Of a DNA stretch of 64,000 bases, positions 22,260-33,731 are shown piece by piece (positions within the stretch are counted from its first letter, which is position 1; each line of letters starts with the position of its first letter). Source of the stretch: Ectobius pallidus. Its lineage: Eukaryota; Arthropoda; Insecta; Blattodea; Ectobiidae. Where the stretch lies: positions 200,966,174-201,030,173 of the forward strand of contig CAXKWD010000003.1 in the NCBI GenBank assembly GCA_964059195.1. The letters are read 5' to 3'. Position numbers and translations under genes: made by a program. The notes beneath the pieces were generated by a model. That model was not told the DNA's origin. It searched no databases and saw only the letters and a program-made list of their open reading frames with translations.

Positions 22260-22725
22260 GATTTTTTTATATTTTTATATTTTGTTTTCCAAGCGAAATC
22301 TCGAACTTAAAAAAAATAAGAATTTTGATAAAAAGACAAAATTTTGTATTTATGTCAGATACCTTTCAAGATGTGAACCGAAGATTGGAGACAAGTTTTC
22401 CTTATTTTTACATAAAGAAAGTTTTCTCGAAAACGGCTCTAACGATTTTCTTTTAATTTTGCACGGGGGTTGCTTATACTAACAGCTAAAACTTTTATTT
22501 GAAACACTTTTTCGAAATAAATCTCTGAAGGGTAGTTATAAGCCACCCACTCTGAATACGCCCTCTTTGCAATACGGCCTCTTGCAACGGAAAATCGTAC
22601 GAAAACAAAATTTTGTATTTGGGTTAGGTACCTTTTGGGGATATGACACCAAGATTGGCGACAACTTGCTCTTATTTTTAAAGGGAGGCTAACTTTTATT
22701 TGGGCAGAGGAAGTTATGTGAATTA
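22260..22725 (-). repeat. RepF fragment nested in the hAT
   Basis: On minus it carries the 5' RepF end (ACTTCCTCTGCCCAAATAAA at 22695-22725) and the typical AACGATTTTC/GAAAACGGCTCTAACG text at 22430-22450. It stops where the next hAT begins. Confidence 0.65.
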
Positions 22726-22729
22726 TACA

Positions 22730-23267
22730 TAGGCTTGCCAGATTTCTGAAATGTTCAACCGGGACACCGGAATGCCCCCCAGCGTCGCGGATATTCAAGG
22801 GTACACACCCTTGGCGGGTTTTTAGAATGTTTTAGAGGGTAGTTTATTCTCAATGCTATGAATAAGTCTTTAACCGTAGATTCCTTCATCAAACCCCTAT
22901 CATCAGTCCATGCGTTGTTCATCAAAGAAAATACTCTCTCAACTGGTGCTGATGTCGCATACTCAACAATCTTGATCAGATTGGTGGCTGCTATGTGATT
23001 CTCCTTGAAGTGACCAAACAGCCTGAGCCATTTTTCTTCAATGAAATAATCACATTCCTGGTAGTCTTTTCTTTCTTCTACTGTTTTCACTTTTCATACA
23101 GTACAGAAATAAATGAAAAAGTAATTATCCTAAATAATCCTTCATAGTTAATTATTTTTAGACTTTTTTGGTCATCTAGAAAATCAAATTTAATTTTTAC
23201 CGGGACTTGAAGTAAACCGGCCCGGACACCGGGATTTTGTCTGAAACCGGGACGTCTGGCAAGCCTA
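22730..23267 (-). mobile_element. Nested hAT remnant with transposase C-terminus
   Basis: The TIR is TAGGCTTGCCAGA at the left and the same in reverse complement at the right. Flanks AATTATAC (22721-22728) and ATTTATAC (23269-23276) agree at 7 of 8 positions but do not abut perfectly. Sub-termini share ACCGGGAC/GTCCCGGT. It carries the hAT dimerisation domain on minus (22755-23090). Confidence 0.7.
22755..23090 (-). pseudogene. hAT transposase dimerisation-domain fragment
   Basis: The frame includes VEYATSAPVERVFSLMNNAW followed by TDDRGLMKESTVKDLFIALR and INYP. This is the conserved hATC block, in which a small-residue/APVERxFS core is followed by T..R..M....V..L. Only the last third of a transposase is left. 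The final 30 residues (HSKNPPRVCTLEYPRR...) lie in non-coding element end. The ATG is internal. It is non-functional. Confidence 0.8.
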
Positions 23268-23841
23268 AATTTATACATCATTTGTTATAGGTTGATCCTA
23301 ATAAATTTCTTAAACAAGTAATGTAATTATTTTACGGAACTGTATTATTAATAATCTATTCTTAAATATGCGCACATCCCAGTTCAAAATCCAGATTGAA
23401 GGAGACTTCGGAGTCAACTCACATTCGAAGTTTATTTTCGTCAAAGCCAGGACTGCCGCAGCGGGTAGAATTGGTTGCGGCTTGAGTGATATAAAATATC
23501 ACAGATTGTTGAAGTCTCATTTAAATTAATAAAACTGCAGAGACCAGCATCGACAGAAATAAACACCCCTCCCCCTAACCATAATATTATTGTTAGTATC
23601 AACACAGCGGCCAGTTCAGCCGCGTTTTATTACCCTTGTTGACTGAATTTAAAACTAAAAGAAGTTTCAATACGCATGTTGACTTGTAGAAAGTTAAGCT
23701 TATTTAATTGTTTTAAATAATATTATTATTTTATTTAAATTCCCTTTGGATAATTTTTTACTTACAAAGACACATTTTTATTTTGTCACCCCCCGAGTGA
23801 TGGCACCCGGGGCGGCCCGCACCCCCCTTCCTACGCCACTG

Positions 23842-24303
23842 CTTATAACCACCCTTCAGAAAATTTGTTCGAAAAAATGTTTCAAATAAATGTTTTAGCT
23901 CTTGGTATAAGAAACCCATGTGCAAACTTTAAAGAAAATCGTTAGAGCCGTTTCCGAGAAAATTGCGATAAACGAAAATTTCTTCGTGTAAAATCCCCTT
24001 AAAAATAAAAAATCAGGGAGCCTTGAACCGTGCATTTATGTTAAAAACTCATCTTCGAATTTGGGGGTCGAAAGCAATACTTCCTCTTGATTGATAAACT
24101 TCATTTCCATTTGTGGTAACTTAATGTAGGCCTAACTGTCTTAATTGTTCCACCTTAAACCACAATACATCTTAAGTTGCAGATAGTGTCATCACTGTGT
24201 ATCCAGATGACACTATCTGCAACTTAGATGTATTGTGGTTTAAGGTGGAACAATTAAGACACTTACAATACTTCCTCTACATACAGCACCGGCAGAGGAA
24301 GTA
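23842..24303 (+). repeat. RepF copy, right part, with a hairpin insert
   Basis: The copy resumes after the hAT with CTTATAACCACCCTTCAGA. It then carries the marker text AAAGAAAATCGTTAGAGCCG and ends CGGCAGAGGAAGTAA. Its terminal CAATACTTCCTCT is present twice (24075-24087 and 24266-24278), flanking a 178-bp insert. Confidence 0.7.
24088..24265. repeat. Insert with near-perfect 55-bp hairpin
   Basis: Arms 24138-24193 and 24206-24260 are complementary over 55 bp with one single-base bulge, around a loop of 12 nt (ACTGTGTATCCA). The insert is bounded by 13-bp direct repeats of host repeat sequence. There is no coding. It could be a young fold-back insertion, a template-switch product, or a hairpin RNA source. 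Confidence 0.85.
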
Positions 24304-24789
24304 ATAAGTGTGTTATAATAGATTAAATTTTTGAACCTGTATATATTTTCATTTCCTGATCAGATAAATTAATTCTTGACAATTAATGCCGTTGCTAATG
24401 ACAGTTTAATGTAATGTGTGAACAGTAAGCTATATACTGGCTTCCTTTGTTTTCACGCTATTCTCTTCTGTTAACTGCAATAAGACAACACCAGGAACCC
24501 TTAGCAGGAGGTCACTGGTTCAAACTCCATGGAGTTATCACGGTCTCCCCAGTCGCAAATATGTAGATGTGTACGGTAAAGTTGTAAACAGCTTAGGGTC
24601 AGCAAAAAAGCACAGTTCACAAAAGTTCGATTGGAAGACTGATAACACACACCGTGAAGTCAATAGGTAAAGCCTTGCAGTTCAGTGGTAATGGGACCTG
24701 GGTTCGATTAAGTGCTTTCCCAAGTGAGTTGAGACAAAATATAGCCTAGCACCTGTCGCCTGTCGCCTGTTAGTTCTCTTCTGTATCAT
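24304..24789. other. Unassigned; possible decayed SINE
   Basis: GGTTCAAACTCCATGGAG at about 24517 and GTTCGATTAAGTG at about 24702 look like B boxes of two old tRNA-headed SINEs, without clear A boxes. Otherwise nothing is recognised. Confidence 0.25.
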
Positions 24790-25526
24790 TAACGCATTTA
24801 TAATGTCCATGGGAAGACGTCTATTGATATTGGACCAAATCGGTTGGCCAGTACTGGAATAATGCCCAATTTATTGCCTTTTATGTTAATATATAAGAAG
24901 TCGCGATAACTCAAATATGCTTTATTGGATTTTCCTGAAACTTTGTATACCCATTTATAATGTACATGGGAAAACGTCTACTGATATTGGACCAAATCGG
25001 TAGACCGGTACCAGAATAAAACCCAATTTAGTGTCTACTTTAAAGACGCGGTAACTCAAATACGCTTTACCGGATTTTTATGAAACTTGGTATACACATT
25101 TACAATATCCATGGGAAGACGTCTCTTGATATTAGATAAAATCGGTTGACCTGTTTCAGAGTAATGTTCAATTTAGTGCCTATCTTATGGTAATATACGT
25201 ATTCGAAAGAATTTATGAAATGCAAATCAGTTATCATGACAACAAAGTCTATTGTTTTACTGTGATCTTATAAGGCTTTGGCAATTAAAATACAGTTAGC
25301 TATGACAAATAGCACTATTGCTTTACACGCGCTTACCAAACTAGACTGTTAAACTGACCCAGGTGGCCGAGATGGTAACGTCTTGGTCTCACATTCTGGA
25401 GTTCCATGGTTCAAATCCCGAAATCGGCCAATTTGACTTTTTTTTATTCTGCATATCATAACTGCAATCATAACTGATTAAACAAAAATATACTGGCACT
25501 TTGTTACATCAGTTTACCTGATTTTA
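24790..25526 (-). repeat. RepE copy E, truncated at one end
   Basis: Minus-oriented RepE with about three of the 150-bp modules (24795-25215). A tRNA-like segment follows (25355-25440; GGTGGCCGAGATGGTAACG, B box GGTTCAAATCC). The terminus is ATACTGGCACTTTGTTACAT ... CCTGATTTTA. The other terminus (with the GACA run) is missing. Confidence 0.7.
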
Positions 25527-26296
25527 TTTTTTAATTTGATGTTAGTGATTTTATTAATACTGCGAAAAAAATCAGTCAAATAATAATAGTGTGTTGTATA
25601 GGCATTGTAATGCAGGTAATTTAATTTCTTTTAATCCCTATAATATAAAGCCACACGACTGACCCACTCAGTCACTCACTCACTGAAATTAATGTTTGCC
25701 CACTTCCAGATGAGCTAGAAACTTGAAATTTGGTACACATATTATCTTTTAGGCTGTAAACCACTGGAAAATTCCAAAAACCTTTCCCGAGAACCTCAGC
25801 GGGGGTTGGGGCGGAGCCCCCAATCAGCGAAGCGAGCATTTTATTATAGGCCTATAACTACTTTTGGCAGGATCTGTTTAATACTAACGATGTAAATATG
25901 TCTTTCGATCATTTTGACTATTTTCAATACTATTTTAACATTACCTGTCCTTTGAAAAATGAAATTATAAAAATATGGAAATGCAGAAGAAATCCTGGAT
26001 TACAAAGGAAATAGTCTAAAGAGGTATGGATCTCAGATGTATGTTTGCCATGAAACTAAAGTACAACACTCATGATGCGTTCACGTTGCAAAAATGATGA
26101 CAGATGTGGCGACGTCTTGTCGGCATCCTATCAACAACCTGGGACCTCTCTGATTGCAAGAAACCTTCGAGAGGAAAACTTCCTTCTATTATACAAAAAT
26201 ACAATTTATTGACTCAGCTATTTCACGCCTTGTATCGCTAATGCATCTTTTAATTGAACGTCGAATAAGATATGAATACAATGCTAGAATGTGTAC
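25527..26296. other. Decayed repeat of unknown family
   Basis: 25640-25860 has an ACTGACCCACTCAGTCACTC run, GAGCTAGAAACTTGAAATTT and a G-rich tail with GCGAAGCGAGC. The same CTAGAAACTTGAAATTTG text recurs at 27823-27842. I cannot name the family. The rest is unassigned. Confidence 0.3.
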
Positions 26297-26651
26297 TTTT
26301 TTTATTATTATTATTATTTCAGCTGTGTTTAAACTTCTTTTAGGTTCGAGGTTAGGAGTTCGGGATCTGTGTCTGCACAATAGGGTAGGCCATGGAACTA
26401 TTGCCTGTCAATTGTTTCTGTTGTCGGTGTATTTAATGGAGTACATTTCAACTGACATTAATTTAAATGAATATGATACAGGATGAAATGGTGAGGACGA
26501 TTCATGGTATGTAAATATCCAATTCGGCATTTGCCTTTACAACTGGGGAAACTATGAAAAAACCCAAGTCAAATTGGCCGGCCACGGGATTCTAACCTGG
26601 GACCTCCCGAATGCTAGTCCAAGACGTTACCATCTCGGCCACCTCGCTCGG
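26297..26651 (-). mobile_element. SINE-A, full length
   Basis: Inverted relative to 18976-19313 and nearly colinear. The poly-A/(AAT)-like tail is at 26298-26320, the body spans 26340-26560, and the tRNA-like head ends in CCGAGCGAGGTGGCCGAGAT (reverse complement of 26628-26651). Confidence 0.8.
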
Positions 26652-26675
26652 ATGTGAAGAGTTTTAAAACCGCAG

Positions 26676-26955
26676 GGTAATGATACAGGATGAAATGGTG
26701 AGGATGACTCATGGAATTAAATATCTAATTCGGCATTTGCCTTTACGACTGGGGGAAACCATGAAAAAAACCCACGCCGGGATTTGAACCTAGGACCTGC
26801 CGAATGCGAGTCCGAGACGCTCGGTTTGTGTAGAATTTTATTCACATTATTAAGTGCCAGAATGGTACTTTCTAAGATTACAAGGTGGACGGGGAAAATG
26901 TTTGGCCACTTGTCTGTACGCGCGATAACTCGAATACGCTTTATCAGACTATTAT
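26676..26955 (-). repeat. Partial SINE-A joined to a RepE end
   Basis: 26676-26825 repeats the SINE-A head and proximal body (minus). 26845-26955 is a RepE terminus (minus: AAGTGCCAGAATGGTACTTT, GCGATAACTCGAATACGCTT) truncated after the first module. The overlapping frames on both strands are by-products. Confidence 0.6.
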
Positions 26956-27107
26956 TAACGCCCAAGCGCCCAATTAAAAATAGTAACTCATCAATTCATC
27001 ATTATACTAGGGACTTTAAGCTGGGGACCCGTGTCGTTAAAGAACTCCAAGCCTAAATTAGAGCGTCTGCACAAAATTTCCCGGCCTTTCACGTCCAAGT
27101 TTCCTGG

Positions 27108-27242
27108 GGGGTTGTGAGGCGATGGGCTTACCACCTGTCCCTCTGCCTCTCTCAGAAATTAAGCGTAACAAAATTCACATAGTTATCAGTACCCTCCAAG
27201 TTGGAGACCCTTCGCCCCAACACTGAGGATATAGGATAGAGT
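27108..27242. repeat. Repeat fragment shared with 853-1000
   Basis: See 853-1000. Same text order, diverged. Flanking 26956-27107 and 27243-28187 show no gene. The latter includes decayed text related to 25640-25860. Confidence 0.4.
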
Positions 27243-28187
27243 CATCATTATACTACAAAGCCGCGTGGCAAACTGACTCACTGACTTAACTGTTTGCCCT
27301 CTTGTAGATGGACCACAATCTTTTAAATTGTTAATACTGTAAGCTTATAGCTTGAAATCGAAGGAAAATCCCAAAACAATCCGAGTTTTAATTTTTATCC
27401 CCAAAACATCCAAAATAGAGGACACAACTTAAAGTTTGTGTAGACCTTCTTTGGAGGTTTATAGTAGCTAAACGGTAATTCATATAAAAAAAACCGATTT
27501 CACCAGCAGGAACGGATTTTGAGAGATCTACAAGTTTGGTCCTATGATTTTTTGTTCCTGTCTCCAACGGTTATACCTTACACTATGTTAGATTCTTTTA
27601 TTGTAAGTAAATGTTGTATATTTCCTCACATTTTGTAGTTTTTGGCAAACTTATAAGATGGAATCGTAAAATTTGGCAAGAATATTTACACATATAACAG
27701 CCATAAGCGTGCAAAATTTGGTGCTTTTAGCTGCCTCATAAGTATGGAAAAACTGGCTGGATATCCGTGACGTCATTCACATCTATACAGTGTAAAACAC
27801 CCACTTATTAACTTACAGATAAGCTAGAAACTTGAAATTTGACCAACTTATAACTTTTAGCCCATAACCGATGGGAAATTTCTCAGAATTTCATTTTTTT
27901 TTCTCCTCCAAAATTAACTTTGAAAATTTTTTACTGCGTATTTATACAGCTTCCGATGTTCTGACAAAAATAAAGGAATAGGACTATTGTCGATGTGATG
28001 AATTTGTTGTAAATTCGTTTTGTTAATATTCTAAGGTTATCCCTCTTATTCCTTCACACATGCTTATCAAACTATCTCAAGAAACCGTGGTCTAAAACTC
28101 AACAGTTTCTTAAATATGGCCTATTAACTCCATTTGGCACTTTGTTTTATATCAGTTCACCTGATTTTATTAATTTAAAAAATCACA

Positions 28188-28215
28188 ACTTCCTATGCCC
28201 GTACCACAGGCATTA
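28188..28215 (-). repeat. RepF terminal hairpin, part 1 (split by mariner)
   Basis: ACTTCCTATGCCCGTACCAC is the RepF 3' hairpin read on minus. It continues after the mariner at 29120 with ATAGGTAGAAGTAGTATTGT. The RepF body follows to about 29560. Confidence 0.7.
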
Positions 28216-29119
28216 CGAGGGTGTATCAATAAATAACCGCACTGATTTTATTGTGCTTAAATAAACCGCACTGGAACAAAACGGCTGCTAGCCGCGGAAA
28301 GGTGAATCCTTCGTCTAGCAGTGCTGTGAATCCCAATCATACAGAACGATTCAGTTAGGAGTTACACCCAGATATCGCAGCTGGTGTTTACTGTACCCAA
28401 CATGGAACTGAAATTCCAGCAATGCCCATCGATGTTCAACTCCTTATCACTTTGAAAATGGCGACTACGTGGCTCCTTTTTCACTTTAGGGAAGAGGTAA
28501 AAATCGCAAGGTGCGAGATTCGGAGAATGCAGTGGATGAGGCATGATCTCAATGTCCAGTTCTTCGACATTTTGAGTTGCACGCGCTCCATGAGCCGGCG
28601 CATTGTCTTGGTGCAAGATCCAGCCTGTCCTGGCAAGATCTGGTTCCTAAAGACAAATTCATTATATCTGCAACCATCGCAATTGTTATGCGACGATCTT
28701 CTTGCAACAGTTGCGTCAATTGTGTTGATGTTAACTTCCGTTCTTCCAGGGCGCGGAGAATCTTGAAGGTCTTCATAACCCTCTTTGAAACGTTTGTGCC
28801 ACTCAAAGACTTGTGTTCTGCCTAAAGCATGGTCTTTATATGCTTGCTCCACCATTTCTAAGGTTTCTGTAGGAGTTTTGTCTAGAATAACACAAAACTT
28901 TATCGATGCGCATTGCTGCTGTTTCAGTTCCATGTTGGGTACAGTAAACACCACCTGCGATATCCGGGTGTAACTCCTAACTGAATCATTCTGTATGATT
29001 GGGATTCACAGCACTGCTAGACGAAGGATTCACCTTTCCGCGGCTAGCAGCCGGTTCGTTCCAGGGCGGTTTATTTAAGCACAATAAAATCAGTCCGGTT
29101 ATTTATTGATACACCCTCG
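28216..29119. mobile_element. Palindromic mariner with two 5' ends, inserted in RepF
   Basis: The ends are CGAGGGTGTATCAATAAATA at both sides (right reverse complemented), with TA at 28214-28215 and 29120-29121. Arms of about 200 bp are inverted copies of the 5' TIR and UTR. The left arm on plus reaches a start codon at about 28401 (MELKFQQC) and is then interrupted. The right arm on minus reads MELKQQQC and continues into transposase. The element is 904 bp with an internal deletion. Confidence 0.85.
28450..28933 (-). pseudogene. Mariner transposase, internally deleted
   Basis: The start is taken at MELKQQQCASIKF (about 28933). HTH-type N-terminal text follows: ALGRTQVFEWHKRFKEG, then DSPRPGR, then after a frameshift LLQEDRRITIAMVADIMNLS. 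A deletion then joins this to WILHQDNAPAH, the second catalytic D, and HPLHSPNLAPCDFYLFPKVK, the third D. The gap between these two D residues is 33 residues, one short of DD34D. The first catalytic D is lost. It is non-functional. Confidence 0.85.
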
Positions 29120-29560
29120 TATAGGTAGAAGTAGTATTGTGTTGGACCCTAAATTCGACGTAACGTAAATACAAGTTTTGAGATAGGCCTACCCTGAATC
29201 CAGAAATGCTATTTAGAAACGTGTCCGAACAGCCCAGTTCAGGATCGAAAAATCGTAATTAAAATTTGTATATTGCTATCTTCTGAGAACTTGGCCTGAA
29301 GATTGGCGACGAATTTCTGTTACTTTTAACACCAATTTATATGAAGAAATGCCATTTTCGCATTTTTTTTTCGAAAACGGCTCAAACGATTTTGTTACAG
29401 TTTGCACGTGAGGTGTTTATACCAACAGCTAACATTTTTCTCTGAAAAAAAAATTATCATAAATTTTCCGAATAGCAGTTATAAGCGCCCGTTTGTATGA
29501 AACTCAGTCTTCCCGGTGAACAAAAAATCTTTGCATCAGGTTGAAACATCCGAACATACT
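29120..29560 (-). repeat. RepF body, part 2
   Basis: Minus-oriented RepF: TGTTGGACCCTAAATTCGA, AAGATTGGCGACGAATTTCT, TTTCGAAAACGGCTCAAACG and TTGCATCAGGTTGAAAC. A poly-A run at 29600-29637 lies beyond it. Confidence 0.65.
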
Positions 29561-30062
29561 ACCAACACCAGGATGCATATTCTAACAAAGACCCTGTGTA
29601 AAAAAAAAAAAAAAAAAAATAAAAAAAAAAAAATAAAACCATATGCGTGTAAAAACGGCCTCTTATTTTCAATCAGAATGTGAAGTGCATGGGGTAGATA
29701 AAGTTACGTGAGTGCATTACGTCAAATTCTTTTCGGGGTGCGATTCGAATCGTGGGTGGTAACGATTTTCTCTTCATTTTTACAAATACTTTACGTGAAG
29801 ATAATGTCATTTGTGCCGAATTTCTGGAATACGGCTTAAAGGCCCGCTCCGATTAAAAACCATGTCAGTTTATTGTTCAAGTTCTTGTCTTCTGAATAAC
29901 TACAAAAAAGTCCGTTCTCATGAAATCCTTGTTGGAATATTTCCGCTGCCAGGCGCGTGACGTCATGTTGTCCCAAAACCCAATTCTTAGCATCAGCACA
30001 ATGCTATCAGTTCATTTATTGTGTGATTACTGATGCAATTTATTGTATTTAAAATTGTGGTG

Positions 30063-30460
30063 TGTTGTGTTTTTGGATCCAGTGATCGTACCGAACAATA
30101 GAAGAAAAACTTGTTTCACAGATAAGAAGAAATATCCTGAATAGGCCTGTACAAAGCATGGCTACAGAGAATTGAGCGGAAAGATTTCCTTCTTCGAGGT
30201 TATGCTGGAGAGTATGTTACAGATAAGGATTAAAAATTGTCCTGAAATTTAAAAACAACCTTAATGGAGGCTAAACCACTTCTTAAAAATAATGCAGTGC
30301 TTCATTACATCTGCAGGGAAAAGAGGGAAGCAGTGGATGAATCAGAAGCAAGCACTGGGAACAGAGTTGGGGAGAATCAGGTCCCAACCCCAGAACATGA
30401 AAAACAAAAGTCTTGTTTAAATTCCAGAAATTGGAATACAATTAGACATAACAAATGAGT
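30063..30460 (+). pseudogene. Possible THAP-like zinc-finger remnant
   Basis: One frame with several stops reads CCVFGSSDRTEQ (30063), KAWLQRIERKDFLLRGYA (30153) and MEAKPLLKNN (30264 onward, open to about 30458). A Cys start followed by W.x.I.RKDF resembles a THAP domain, as found in P-element transposases and host THAP proteins. The second Cys reads Ser and the C-x2-H end is not seen. The segment after 30264 is polar and unrecognised. Confidence is low. Confidence 0.25.
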
Positions 30461-30810
30461 GTGAAAATGAAAGTATGGAAGAGTCCTTCATTCTCGATAG
30501 TGATAGTAATTCAGATGAAAAAGAAGAATTAGAAAGTGATTTGGTGGTTGAAGGGATGAAACATCGAATTTTCTTTGTTTTATGGAAATTAGGAAAAGTG
30601 AAAAACAGGCGTTCAGTGAGTAAGCCTACTGTACTACTTTTAGACAATATTACCAGTTTTTTTTTTAGTTAAAGAAAATCGGTCTCTTTTTTCCTTCACA
30701 TCACACGATGGGCCTATTTCTTTCCTTGGTGCTTCCCATTAATTGATACAATAATTGGATAATTGTCTATACGCAATGTACCCTATCGAAAGTTTCTGTT
30801 TTATTCCTTA

Positions 30811-31820
30811 CTAGCTGAAAAGGCCCGGCGTCGCCCGGGCTTTGTATTTTTTAATTTGAAATTAACTTATGGAGGACTTTCGATTTTGAAACTCTAGGTC
30901 CTTATATAATATGTATGTAGAACTTGAAATGAAGAAAAAAAATTATCACACACAAACTATTCCATCAGAAAACGCTAGATATAGCTTTTTATGGCTCATA
31001 GAGGACGTCGAATGCTGCATTCCGTTGCTTCTACACATCATGCCTGGGAGGGGTTGAAATAAGAAGAAACATAAATTACATAAGATTGTATTGGGTTGAC
31101 GGAAAATTTTATTTCTCATTCTCATGTTACAACCGTTTCGGGGCTGAAATAAAATAGAAATGCAGTATCACTTTCATACTTTCCTCCCCTAAAACCCGGG
31201 ACATAATATACTGCGAGTATAGGACTCAAAATGTTCCATCCCATGCTTAGGGCCTATGATAAATCTCAACTAATACAAAGCCTACAGCTATGGATAACTG
31301 ACTATTTACCGACTTCTGATATAGCATACTCACACACTTAAGTTGTCCCTGTAATACGACCTCTTATTCTACATCAAAATGTGAAGTGAGAAAATATTTC
31401 TTATGTCGAGGGTAGAGAAAGTTGTGTGACTGCATCACACTGTGCTTTATTTTCGTGTAATTCATTTTTCAGCAATTATTTTCGCCAATATATTGCATCG
31501 ATTCAATCATAATTCGTTAAAGTCCAGTTGCCAAGGCCCTATGTGATCAGAGTAAACAATACACTGTTGTCATGTGAACTGAACAGCATTTCATTTTTTT
31601 CAGTATAATATTCTCAGAAATTATATAATTTTCAAGGGAAGGACTGATTTATTTCAATTTTAATGTTGACCGCGTTACTTCCCGGGCTTAACTGGGTATG
31701 TGTGCAACATTTTGTACAAATTGGTGAAGAAATGTGGATTTATCTAAGGAACATACATACATACGTACATACATACATACATACATACCCACAAACACAC
31801 ATTCGACTTTATATATTAGA
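30811..31820 (-). mobile_element. Non-autonomous Helitron, family 2
   Basis: On minus the 5' end is TCTAATATATAAAGTCGAAT preceded by A (complement of 31821). The 3' end has a hairpin GCCCGGGCGACGCCGGGCC-type stem, then CTTTTCAG and CTAG (30811-30814), followed by T (complement of 30810). These are the Helitron hallmarks. The interior has a (GTAT)n run at 31747-31790. It shares the 3' hairpin with family 1 but has a different 5' end and body. No Rep/helicase is encoded. Confidence 0.8.
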
Positions 31821-31826
31821 TATATA

Positions 31827-32178
31827 AAGTAAATCTCCAATTATCCGGATTAAATGGGACCGGACCCGATCCGTATAATCAAATATCCGGATATATGGAT
31901 AAAAGGTAATTTCTTTTAAAAAAACTAAATTCCGCAGTACTATTCTTGAAACATAAAGTGTCACATTTTGAACATATCGGTCAGAGTCAGTTGTTTTGCT
32001 GATAGACTGTCGATTTTGTCGGAAAAAAGTTTTGCTTATTCGCAAATAATCGACCCTCAAAGAGGATTTCCCAAGTCTTGTTGCTGTAAAAACCACTTCA
32101 ATGCGGCCTCAAAGCGTTCCGGATAATTGGCGATCCGTAGGGCCTATAGTTGGAGTTCGGATAATTGGAGTTCTACTG
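31827..32178 (-). mobile_element. Pogo/Tigger-like MITE with transposase scrap
   Basis: The right end in reverse complement is CAGTAGAACTCCAATTATCC. The left end AAGTAAATCTCCAATTATCC is a decayed copy. TA flanks both (31825-31826, 32179-32180). The end sequence is that expected of Tigger-type pogo elements. Minus strand about 32115-32060 reads RFEAALKWFLQQQDLGNPL, matching the start of the CENP-B-like DNA-binding region of Tigger transposases. No catalytic part remains. Confidence 0.75.
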
Positions 32179-32655
32179 TAATTCTGTTTTCTCGAACTCA
32201 GATCCCGGTGTAACAATCATTAAATGTCTAACCGTATTCAGTGTATCCAAATTTAACAGCACACGTCCAAAAGTATCTTCAAATGTTTGACACTCTACAC
32301 TATTCCTCTAATATTGTTTATAAGAACATTTTCGTGACAGCAGTAGCACTCTTCATTTGTAGGCGTACTCTGACATCCCCCGCAGTTACACTATTCCAAA
32401 TCTTCAATTCTATTTTCTGTGGAAGGCTCAGATTCAACTCTCTCATTGTTTCTTTTCCGGAGTTCAAACTGATAAGGTTTCATTCCAGATATTTTGTGTG
32501 TTACTTAGACTAAACACGCAGCAAAGCAACTCGCTTACGTGTTACTGGTACGAGCTGGACCCTGTGACGTAACTGATGAATAAATAAGGAACTATTATTC
32601 ATAGGACAGTGCGGTTATGTTGTATTTGTCTATGGCATAGGCTATCTACGACACT
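32179..32655. other. Unassigned sequence
   Basis: No gene, repeat partner or RNA is recognised. The 90-residue frame at 32241-32513 has no motif that I know. Confidence 0.3.
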
Positions 32656-33731
32656 AAATAAAATCAGGTAAACTGATATAACAAAGTGCCAGTATGCTTT
32701 TGTTGAATCAATTATAATAGCAATTATGATGTGCAGAAAATAAGTTTTTTTTTTATCAGATTAAAATCGACCAGCGTCAGCAGAACTATAGATTTGTGAT
32801 ACCTTGACAATCGCGCACTCACATAAAAATAAAAAATAAAATTTTAAAAATCCATGTCAAATCGGCCGGCTCCGCAATTTGATCCAGAGACCTCCAGAAT
32901 ACGAATCCAAGACGTTTCCATTCGGCCAACTCAGTCAGTTTAACGATCTAGTTTGATAAGCATATGTGAAGGAATAGTGTTATTTGTCAAATCTCAATGT
33001 ATTGCAAGTTGAAATTCTTAAAATATATCAACATTTCGCAAAATTCAGTGGCATATAACTCCGCTAATTATTTCATAGTAATGTATCTTCTGTATATAAC
33101 AGTATTCATGTAATAGGCCTACTCAATTTCAAATACATCAACGAAGTAAACAAACATCTGGCTGCACTGCAGACAATGCTCTCAAATGATTAAAAATGCG
33201 GCATTGTAGTATAGACATGATATAAAAAAAATGTGACCTTTAATTAGTTGTTACTCTGGTATAGATAAATTGATTAGGTCCAAAATTAATAGGCTTCTTG
33301 CCATGGACGTTATAAAAACGTTTATACCAAGTTTCATGAAAATCCAATATAGCGTATTTGAGTTATGCCCCTAAATTAGGCATTATTCCGGTACCGGCCA
33401 ACCGATTTGGTCCAATATCAACAGAGGTCTTTCCATGGACATTATAAATGTGTATACGAAGTTTCATGAAAATCTGATAAAGCGTATTTGATTTATGGCG
33501 CTTTTAAAATAGACACTAATTTGGCTTTTACTCCGGTACCGGTCAACCGATTTGGTCCAATATCAATAGGGTTCTTCCCATGGACATTATAAACGCATAT
33601 ACCTTTTTTCATTAAAATCCAGTAAAGCGTATTTGAGTTATCGCGCGTACAGACATACGGACGGACGTACAGACGGACAGACATTTTCCCTTCCCCACAC
33701 AATCTCATCAAGTACAATACTGGCACTTAAT
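32656..33731 (+). repeat. RepE copy C (about three units)
   Basis: It begins AAAATCAGGTAAACTGATAT with AAAGTGCCAGTATGC and ends AATACTGGCACTTAAT. A reverse tRNA-like segment lies at 32868-32945. An unrelated stretch (33000-33230) then precedes modules at 33240-33640. A GGAC/GACA run (33655-33685) precedes the right terminus. Confidence 0.75.

Larger units (their letters stand above)
21619..23841. mobile_element. hAT element (2.2 kb) inserted in RepF
   Basis: The TIR is CAGTGGCGTAGCAAGC against CAGTGGCGTAGGAAGG. The perfect 8-bp target duplication CTTATAAC lies at 21611-21618 and 23842-23849. The sub-termini are C-rich (CACCCCCC). It contains a (TTA)n run at 22083-22126, a minus-strand RepF fragment (22260-22725) and a second hAT (22730-23267). 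No transposase of its own is recognisable. Confidence 0.9.

Noticed and set aside
22755..23090. A domesticated host gene from the hAT C-terminus
   Set aside because: It lies between intact TIRs of its element, lacks the catalytic domain, and runs out into element-end sequence.
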